DNA of 64,000 nt from Cyclospora cayetanensis. Its lineage: Eukaryota > Apicomplexa > Conoidasida > Eucoccidiorida > Eimeriidae. Positions 57,101-64,000 of the stretch are shown piece by piece (within the stretch, counting starts at the first letter, position 1; each line of letters begins with the position of its first letter). The position numbers and the translations under genes were made by a program. Below the pieces are notes generated by a model. It made no database searches and was not told the DNA's origin. It was given only the letters and a program-made list of their open reading frames with translations. The stretch is from contig NW_020312752.1 in NCBI RefSeq assembly GCF_002999335.1, forward strand, positions 124,001-188,000, given 5' to 3'.

Positions 57101-58800
57101 TTGCTGTACCTTACAACGGGAGAGCTACAGACCTGTTCAGTGGTTTAGGCGCTTCTTGCAATACGACCTTACAAAAAAGTATATTCAAGCATTATCAACA
57201 TGGCCAAAGAAGCGTCGTCGCGACTCTCCAGCATGCACTATTATGCAATGAAACCGCCCTCGTTGTTGAGCCTGCACGGTTTTTAGCGAAAGTGTGGAAG
57301 TCTTATGCTTGTGACACTTATGCATTTACTACATTCTCCAAAGTCCAAGAAGGCGAAAGGGTATAGCAGCACCACTTTGAAGATATCCTGTTTTGCGCTA
57401 CATTGATGCGGCTAATCTGTGACTTGTACAATCAAACTTCAGTACAAACTGCGCTTCTGCGCTAAGCACATTCTAATAATCTTTCGGGCCATAATGGGAT
57501 TTGCACTTATGAAAAATCCCCCTTGGTGCTTCTGATGGGCTGAGATGATTCTTCCCGAATGTTGACTATGCACTGTTTTGCCCAGATTGCCAGCAGGTCA
57601 GGCCGCACAATTTTTCTAGAGCCGGCCTTTGCAAAGCGCTTCGGCGCTTGGAAGGGCTTGAAGGACCACGAATTCATTGTCGAACTTCTGGAGGGTAAGG
57701 GTTAGGACAGTATCTACATCAATGTCCATAAACTCAGCAGTTACGCCCTCTTCATCTTCTCTGCCAGCTATGTTACGCGTCACAAAGGCGCCCAATTATC
57801 CTTAACTCACGTCTGGAAGCATCGTGTACTTCCCAGAAGTATCATCACATATAGGGCCGTGAAATTTGTTTGGAAGTCCTGGCATGCTTCTTAGGGCTGA
57901 GCTACACACTGATCATATCATGATCACTGCGAAGCAGATGAACCGACAGAGCGCATTAATCATATTCTTCTGCTGTTTTCGACATTTTGCGCTTTTAAAA
58001 TGTTATTCTTGGCTTGAGTGTGCTCCTTGTGCTCAGTGGATTTACAATAGAAAATCACACTCGTCTACCGATTCGCTTTCCCGCATCCTTAGTCTACGAT
58101 ACGGGGCCCCTCTCCGATCCAAGTCTGGAGCTGTCGGCGCAGTGTCAGCAGCTACCCTCAGGAACGGAGGCATTCATAAAACAGCTGCTTAGTAAATGCA
58201 AATATATGTGCAAAGGATAGGAACGACGAGCACGTAATCATGATAAACTGCAGTAGGCTCTGTGTTTCGCGTCCGAATGTCTGGTTCTGTTAGGTTGGCA
58301 AGCAGTACGAGGTACACCAGAAGGTGACAAGCCGAAGAAATGGGCGGTCAGGGTGCCCAGGACAATATGCGGGTCTCTCACATGTGAAATCCCTTTCTTA
58401 CTCTATCGACCTTCCCAGGGATTAGAAGGGCCGCAAAACTATGCAAACTGAACTCCTCATAAAGTTTCAAAGCTTTAGGAATCATTGGAATTTGGTACCC
58501 AGGCAAGTGGCCCACGTGGAAGGGGAGAATTTACAGGGAACCCGTCGAAGTGCTAGCTTCTAGGACTATTGAGCGCCGAGGACATACTAGATGAGAGTTT
58601 CTGGTATATTCGGTGGGGAATTGTAGCCTGCGGTTGACGAAGATGCAGTAGCTATTACCGTTGCTAGCAGGACTATTTGTAACTTTGTCTTCCTAAAAGC
58701 CCCAGTCACCTTGGACGGCATGTTTAGCATTCCTTGCTAATTGTCCTTCCCCAGCGCATCCTCTTCCTGAAAAAATCTACCTCTCGTTTTGGGCACTGCG
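54180..58800 (+). mobile_element. Ty3/gypsy-like retroelement remnant D (gag-pol, about 4.6 kb)
   Basis: Collinear with remnant C. The gag start lies at 54.2 kb. A capsid-like stretch follows (YNGRDLGQAAEEFARRLDMR), then LRKLKQQNLLADQK at 54.76 kb and the MDLLFKETVQWCNLP block at 55.42 kb. RT entry is LLARWPPAGRPPHHLELN at about 55.94 kb. RT motifs are KTAFDTNGLKLKYTCMPLG at about 56.32 kb and LDDILVCS at about 56.46 kb, where the usual Y/F before LDD reads Gly. The integrase zinc finger is YALFCPDCQQVR at about 57.57 kb. Its tail matches 38.15-38.85 kb. Frames break repeatedly, so it is inactive. It is the most complete copy in the window. Confidence 0.68.
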
Positions 58801-60732
58801 TGGAATACTCCAGGCTATTTCTTAAAGGTGTACGCTAAGATTCATGCACAAGCACTCTCATTATCGTGCCTCTACATTCTTCCATATGTTTCGTTTGGGC
58901 CATTGAAGGCGACCACGCTGCACGCATTTGCTGAGATATCACTCGATGAGACATAGAAGCGCTGCTCAACTACTGTGTACTTTGAAGACCACTACACCTT
59001 TTGCTTGTCTCCTGTTTTCTCATCGTAGAAGGTTCAAATGTTCTCAGGGCTCCGGCGACAGCGAGACATCGCGCCGTCGCGGTCATGTTGCTATGATTCC
59101 TCTTTCAATCTTGGCTAGTAAATGTCCCTTTTCTCCCCTTGGTTTCTCTTTTTTAGCGACAGGGGCATGCTTTGCTTTTGCCACTTGTACTTTTCCGCAT
59201 CTCTGTACATCTGGAAAGTGATAAGAGTACAGGAACTTTTCGTTGTGCTTCACGCAGTGGTCTTGATGTACTGGCATGGAACACGAGGGCGTATGTCTTA
59301 AAATGCTGAGGATCTAGCGTGCTAAGACCCTAGATCTTTTCTGCCTTTTTATCGGAAAGTGTAGGGATCGAGGGCAGGGCAATGAAAAAGCTCTTTAAAA
59401 CCCCGTACAAGTTTCAATCATGTGTGTTTCGTGTATGGAATTTAGTGTCTCTCCGAAGACGTTGGGGAGGGCGCTAGATACGTACTAATCTAAATCTACT
59501 CCGCAACAAAGTAGCGACACAAGAGGCCACTACAAACACTCACCTTACCAATTCGTAACTAAATTTAGCTAGTGGAGTAGAAAATCCCCGTAGGCCAATA
59601 CGCAATCCCCCCAGCCTAGAAAGCTCTTCAGCGGCCCCTCCAAAAAGGCCCCCCTTTTTGGCCTTATCCTACAAGCTTCCAGAATGAAAGAAAAAAGGAG
59701 AGGTAGGATGCTCGTTTTTTTGCAGGCTCTGAGCACTTTTACGATTCGCATCCAGTTGCCAGTAGTTGCCTGCCAAAAAACATACACAGTGGATTTTTAC
59801 TGTGTTGGAAAAACCCTGCTCTGCGACGAAATCGAAATATGAATACTGAAAGACGGCAGATGCGTAGTTAACTCGTAAGTACATATCACTCGAGTAGCTA
59901 AAAGTGCCTCAATGTTGCGCTGCCCGCAGCAAGTGGGACAAGGTATTGTTAGCCGTTGTCTTATATATTACATTGGTTTAAAGCTTGAATGTGGTGGAGT
60001 TGAGATGAAGGCGCCAATGTATGATCAAAGGTGCTTGAATCAACTGCTGGGCCAAAGACGGCAAACTTCATTCCTACACGTTTACCAGGAGAAAGTGGCC
60101 TGGCGTAAGAAAGATTCACGGTCAATAGAATATGTAGAGGAGAAAAGCATATAATTTGCAATGGCTCATCAAATAAATTTAGCGAGTATACTCAGTTCAG
60201 ATTCAAACTTCATGGCTCCCCAGTACTAGGCCTTGCACTTCCGAACATATGCTATGTGGAGTGCGAGGGCACGCTGCAGACTTGCACAGAAAAGGCCGAA
60301 GTACCACGAAATTGTCTCGTGTTCCCGTTGTCTTAGCAATTGAGAGCGCCCCACATACAGTAGTTTCAATTCCCTTACTGGTAAAACACATAGATAACAT
60401 TATTTTGAGGAAAACAACGGAAGTGGTCAGCATGGGGAGGGGCTCTATTGAATGAACGGAACGTCGGTCCTCTTCAGTGATGAAGCGAGCGGCATGCGAG
60501 AGGTGAAATGGAAAATTTAGTATGAATTTACAAGGCAAATTCCCTTCTCCTTTAAGGAAACACAAGGCTGTCTGACGTAAACTTCAGTGGTTGATCTTTT
60601 GTTACTGTGGGAAATTGGGCTCTGCCTCCCGCTGCTCGCCGCTGAAAACTTACATGCTCTCTTCCCAAGGTCTTGTTCTTCTTTGCTCTTACAAAGCGGC
60701 GAAGTTTATATACGCGTGTGATAGACCCCATT
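58801..60732. other. Intergenic; one Lys-rich minus-strand ORF at 59277-59083
   Basis: A 64-codon minus frame ends with a Lys-rich stretch (KAKHAPVAKKEKPRGEKG) preceded by a CTTTCCAG acceptor-like site. It faintly recalls the basic part of ribosomal protein eS30, but not enough to call. The rest shows no supported gene. A TATA-like TTTATATACG occurs near 60706. Confidence 0.35.
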
Positions 60733-61065
60733 ATGCATGCAGCAATTCTGGTTCTTGTTCGAGCACTCAGTTTGTCTTTTTCAGGCGGGAGGGTTAGTCA
60801 CTTGCCGCACGAGTTGGCGTTTCATGAAGAACAAACCGGCACCGATGAAACCCTCTTTTTCGTCCTACAAGGCTTGAAGATAAATTTAGGCGAAGCTCGA
60901 GCCAACCTTTTTCTCGGTCTTTGTGGAAGACCCTATTCAACAAAACAGTACCGGATCACAGCTCAACGAGCGGGCAGATCATTTCCCATCTTCACAAAAG
61001 CCCCAAAATTTTGCGACAGAGTTAGCAAGTTGATAAATTGGTCTCGCTGTACGTCCCATCCATAA
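60733..61065 (+). CDS. Small ORF with leader-like start, 110 codons
   Basis: ATG 60733 follows a TATA-like box by about 25 bases and opens MHAAILVLVRALSLSFSGG, a possible weak leader. The remainder (FHEEQTGTDETLFFVLQGL and GLCGRPYSTKQYR) has mixed composition and no known family. The stop is at 61063-61065, inside an AATAAA context. A TTTTTCAG/GC acceptor-like site at about 60785 means it could instead be an exon of the next gene, which begins about 100 bases later. Confidence 0.22.
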   Translation: MHAAILVLVRALSLSFSGGRVSHLPHELAFHEEQTGTDETLFFVLQGLKINLGEARANLFLGLCGRPYSTKQYRITAQRAGRSFPIFTKAPKFCDRVSKLINWSRCTSHP

Positions 61066-61162
61066 ATAAAACCGGGTTGTGCTCTCTCGGTGTGTATGGT
61101 TTTTGAGAGCTTGACTGGTGTTCTTGGATGGATCTTCCGACTCGGATAATCACTATGCAGAC

Positions 61163-62866
61163 ATGAGGGCCTCTCTTCCTCAACCGGAAAAACAACCCTT
61201 TCCACAGCAAGCCAAAGCCAGCTTCACGAGTATGCCCCAGCCTGAACTACCAATTAGCGATAACAAGCGCAACAGAAGTCCTTGCAGGTGCCGAGCTTTC
61301 AGCCATACCACAGCGGTTTTTTCTGTCTTTGCTCTTGCCATCTCAGTCGTTCGCCTCCGCCTTCACTGCATTCGAGCGGCGCTACCTGCAATTTGTGCTG
61401 CCGGAACGCTACTCGAGCTGCAGCTTCAGAGGTGGAAGACAAAGCCTCTGGCTACACCAGGCAGAAGCCAACTGGTTGCTCTTGCGGGGGCCTGGGGCCT
61501 AGCCGCATTCTGCGATTGCACTGTAGCCAGCGACTACTGGCTTGCTCCTACCATTCTTTCCCAGGCACCAGAAGCTCTGTTCTTCGTCCTGGCATGCGCG
61601 TCCTTCATCGTTTCGGTGGCTGCAGCTATCCTCTGCAGCCTTTTTAGCTGCACGCATGCTCCCCCTTGCTGGGAACCGGCAGCTGTCTCGGAAGATGGAG
61701 ATGAAAGGGCCCCGTTGGTGGTTTCCAACTCAGCAGATGTGCGCAATCCCCTTGCCGCCTCTACTCCACTAAAACCTGACACCCCCCCACTTGGAATTGG
61801 ATTTAGTTGCCCCCACAAACAAACTTTCCCAGCAACAGCAAGCGCAGTGAAAATACATCATCAGCACTCGCAGCATGCTGCGTGTTTTCGCTGCTTTGCG
61901 GAAGCCTGCGGCGTGGGTTTTGGGGGCTTGCCCACGGTGGCTTCTTGCAGCGGCCGCTATCCCACAGACCTCCTGGGGGCCTGCTCAGGAATAGCTGTCT
62001 CCGACTTATTTGACGAGCTGCCCCACAGCGATCCATTGGAGGATAAGTGTGACATAGATAGCGATAAGAGGGGTTCGCGCTGGTCAGGGAAGGGATGCTG
62101 CAAAGACAGCGCCTTTCTTCCCGTGCAAAACCGAGATGGCGGCGTCCTCGCTGGGTTGGCTGCCCTTGAGGTAGGCCGTGCAGCTCTTCTTAGCAAGGAG
62201 CAGCAGCAACTGCCGCAACAAAACACTATCCCCGTAGTGGGCGCACAGGCTTTTTCTCGTGCCTGTCATCGCCCCTATGCGGCATCGGCTGCTGAAATTT
62301 CAGAAGAGGCTTTCACTTTTCAGTATCTGAGAGCTGATGACCAGGAAAACAAGGAGGGTTCCCCCTTAAGCACTTCATCATCAGTCTCCACAACGGCTTC
62401 ACTTGATTTTGTTCCGTTAGGTTGGGAGGATGACAGAGACCGAGACGAGGGAAACTGGTGGCCTCCTCGTTCCATCAGTTCTTCTCCCCTACTGCCGGAG
62501 TGCACAGATAAAAAAAATGATGCCGAAATAGAGCGCGTGTCGTCTTCCACCTCCGATATATGGGAAGGCCAGAGAGGGAACTGCCTTTTGCCCCCCCAAA
62601 CGATCCAGAGTACCGCATCCCCGAACCCCTCTCCGTGTTGCCCTCCACCTCGGTGGCCTGTAGTACCTGAAGGCAGATGGAAGCCGTATTTTTTACGCTT
62701 GGGCTTTCACTCTCCTAGTGGCTGCAAAAGAGACAGTAAAGGACGCATCACGAAGAGAGTTGGGGACCTAAGTTGGCTCCAGGTAATGATTGTTGATTCA
62801 AATGAACCTCCCCACCATCACCTCAGTTTCAACAGAAGAAGTACAATGCGCACATGCGACGTCTGA
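61163..62866 (+). CDS. Probable multi-pass membrane protein, unrecognised family
   Basis: This is the longest uninterrupted coding frame in the window, 567 residues from the first in-frame ATG (61163); the frame is open a little further upstream but without ATG. Residues about 45-80 (VFSVFALAISVVRL, then AALPAICAAGTLL), 100-120 (LVALAGAWGLAAFCD) and 135-165 (ALFFVLACASFIVSVAAAIL) are hydrophobic, suggesting three or four membrane spans near the N-terminus. The long C-terminal part is soluble, rich in Ser, Pro, Cys and acids, with His and Gln clusters. There is a donor-like CAG/GTAATG at 62782/62783, after SWLQ. If used, the last 28 residues are intron and further exons lie downstream. I know no homologue, and topology and function are inference. 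Confidence 0.6.
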   Translation: MRASLPQPEKQPFPQQAKASFTSMPQPELPISDNKRNRSPCRCRAFSHTTAVFSVFALAISVVRLRLHCIRAALPAICAAGTLLELQLQRWKTKPLATPGRSQLVALAGAWGLAAFCDCTVASDYWLAPTILSQAPEALFFVLACASFIVSVAAAILCSLFSCTHAPPCWEPAAVSEDGDERAPLVVSNSADVRNPLAASTPLKPDTPPLGIGFSCPHKQTFPATASAVKIHHQHSQHAACFRCFAEACGVGFGGLPTVASCSGRYPTDLLGACSGIAVSDLFDELPHSDPLEDKCDIDSDKRGSRWSGKGCCKDSAFLPVQNRDGGVLAGLAALEVGRAALLSKEQQQLPQQNTIPVVGAQAFSRACHRPYAASAAEISEEAFTFQYLRADDQENKEGSPLSTSSSVSTTASLDFVPLGWEDDRDRDEGNWWPPRSISSSPLLPECTDKKNDAEIERVSSSTSDIWEGQRGNCLLPPQTIQSTASPNPSPCCPPPRWPVVPEGRWKPYFLRLGFHSPSGCKRDSKGRITKRVGDLSWLQVMIVDSNEPPHHHLSFNRRSTMRTCDV

Positions 62867-64000
62867 GGCCAGACTCCCTTACATGAACTTGGAAGCCTTT
62901 AGGCTGGTAGAATCTCAAGAAACGAGCAGTCGACATTGGAGAAGACACGAAAAGAAGAATATGACTGTGAACTTGAAAATATAATTGAATTTGGTAATTG
63001 TTTTGCCTTGCAGAAGTGCGACAAGGACGCAACAAAGCTTTTTCTAAGGCTTCAATTCTTAAGCCTCCCCAGAACGACCATGTGAAAGACTGCTCCATGC
63101 AGTAATAGCTTCCGGTGGAGTCCAGGATACAGTAAACACAAACTGAATACTCTCTTTCGTTCATTCGTATCTGGAAAAAGCTTCGGCGGGCATTTATGTT
63201 GCTGTTCGCGAGAGAGTTGGACCTTGAAGAAGGCCCCTAGGGCTTTTGTCATGGAATCACAAAGGGGCATCACATGAATGGTCCTTCTAGAGCCTTCAGC
63301 GCTCTGAATGGATTTTATGAGACTGTCTTTGTCCGTCAGTGAACCACCTGGGTGGTGCACTTACGGTTTCCAAGGCAATGCCGAGTAGCAGAGTAAACTT
63401 CTGTCAGTTGCCAGAGATACCTGCTTGTGGCTATTGGTTCCGCAGTGGCGGAGACTGCAGCTGCAACACTATTTGTAGGAAGAGTGGGAACGGAGGTTCA
63501 TTGAGTTAAAGATCCCAAAGGTTCTCAGTGCTCCTTGTCCGCTTTTCCGTGGCGGCTGTGCAGCGGTGTGTATGTGATCAGTCAGCTGGTGGATTCGCAT
63601 ATTGGGGGAGTACCGATTTGGGTACCATAATTTCTAATAGTATGTCTTGTGCTCAGTTGCACAAGATAAAATTAATTACCATTTTAGTTGTTGAAACCTC
63701 AATTGAGGGCGACAAAGCGAAAAAAAACCTGATGAAAGCGAAGACTTGTTTTGCCAAATTCTTTTTCATTATCTAGCGTTTACTTCGTCCTCATGGACAA
63801 GAACAAACCCCTCTGCATTTGCAGCTGGAGGTTCTTCTATATACCGCGTCAATGTGCTTTTTATGTGGTACTGGCACCACCACTCGTTTGCTCACCCTTG
63901 GGTGAGACCGATGAGTCTGTGTGCCTGAAATCGCGGAAGCGGAGTTCAAATCCGCTGACATCTCGCACTGCATCTATAGAGTGCGGCACTTCTCCTCCCA
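62867..64000. other. Region 3' of the membrane protein, no gene seen
   Basis: It may contain later exons of the preceding gene. Two short minus ORFs (63164-62829, 63360-63052) are unrecognised. A T-arm-like GCGGAGTTCAAATCCGC at about 63940 was considered for tRNA and rejected. Confidence 0.35.

Noticed and set aside
63900..63970. Possible tRNA with a GCGGA/TCCGC T-arm and B-box-like GTTCAAATC
   Set aside because: The T-loop register is one base off (G-TTCAAA inside the stem pair), the acceptor arm pairs over only about four bases, and no D-arm or anticodon arm fits.
1..64000. CRISPR arrays, bacterial-style operons, defence systems, riboswitches
   Set aside because: The window is eukaryotic with split genes; no regularly spaced identical repeats or ribosome-binding-site-led gene clusters were seen.

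Overview
The window looks like nuclear chromosomal DNA of a coccidian apicomplexan of the Eimeria/Cyclospora type. The reasons are: mid-range base composition; genes split into 2-10 short exons by ordinary GT-AG introns; alanine- and glutamine-rich homopolymer runs inside coding exons (strongest in the kinase at about 19 kb); and long gene-poor stretches full of decayed Ty3/gypsy-like LTR retroelements. The species call is an inference. No rRNA, convincing tRNA, CRISPR array, bacterial operon or plastid gene was seen.

Five recognisable protein genes were rebuilt exon by exon, four of them in full. (1) An STI1/Hop co-chaperone on the minus strand at 5.3-9.2 kb, nine exons, 565 codons. (2) A casein kinase 1 on the plus strand at 18.9-21.9 kb, five exons, with a poly-alanine N-terminal extension. 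(3) An SPF30/SMNDC1-like splicing factor on the minus strand at 23.8-26.2 kb, six exons, with two Tudor-like modules. (4) An SF1/branchpoint-binding protein on the minus strand at 45.7-49.7 kb, ten exons, with KH, QUA2, two zinc knuckles and a Pro/Gly/Met-rich tail. (5) A WDR83/MORG1-like WD40 protein on the plus strand at 50.8-53.5 kb, at least seven exons, one intron of the GC-AG class and one small exon unresolved. Two further genes lack a recognisable family: a two-exon 368-residue protein at 41.5-42.8 kb, and a probable multi-pass membrane protein at 61.2-62.9 kb whose 3' end is uncertain. A few short ORFs are listed at low confidence.

Between the genes are four retroelement-rich blocks (about 0-4.1, 9.5-17.5, 27.4-40.3 and 54.2-58.8 kb). 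They hold multiply stopped and frameshifted gag, reverse transcriptase and integrase remnants, short LTR-like repeats, and a second interspersed repeat (called R2 here) that at two loci lies downstream of pol-like sequence. None of the rebuilt genes is interrupted by a retroelement.

Functionally, three of the five recognised genes act on pre-mRNA splicing: SF1 recognises the branch point, SPF30 takes part in spliceosome assembly, and WDR83 homologues are found with spliceosomes. SF1 and WDR83 are divergently transcribed from a gap of about 1.1 kb. I see no evidence of a wholly new biological system. The best leads are the double-Tudor SPF30, the doubled SRW motif in SF1, the R2 repeat, the orphan 368-residue gene, and the GC-AG intron.
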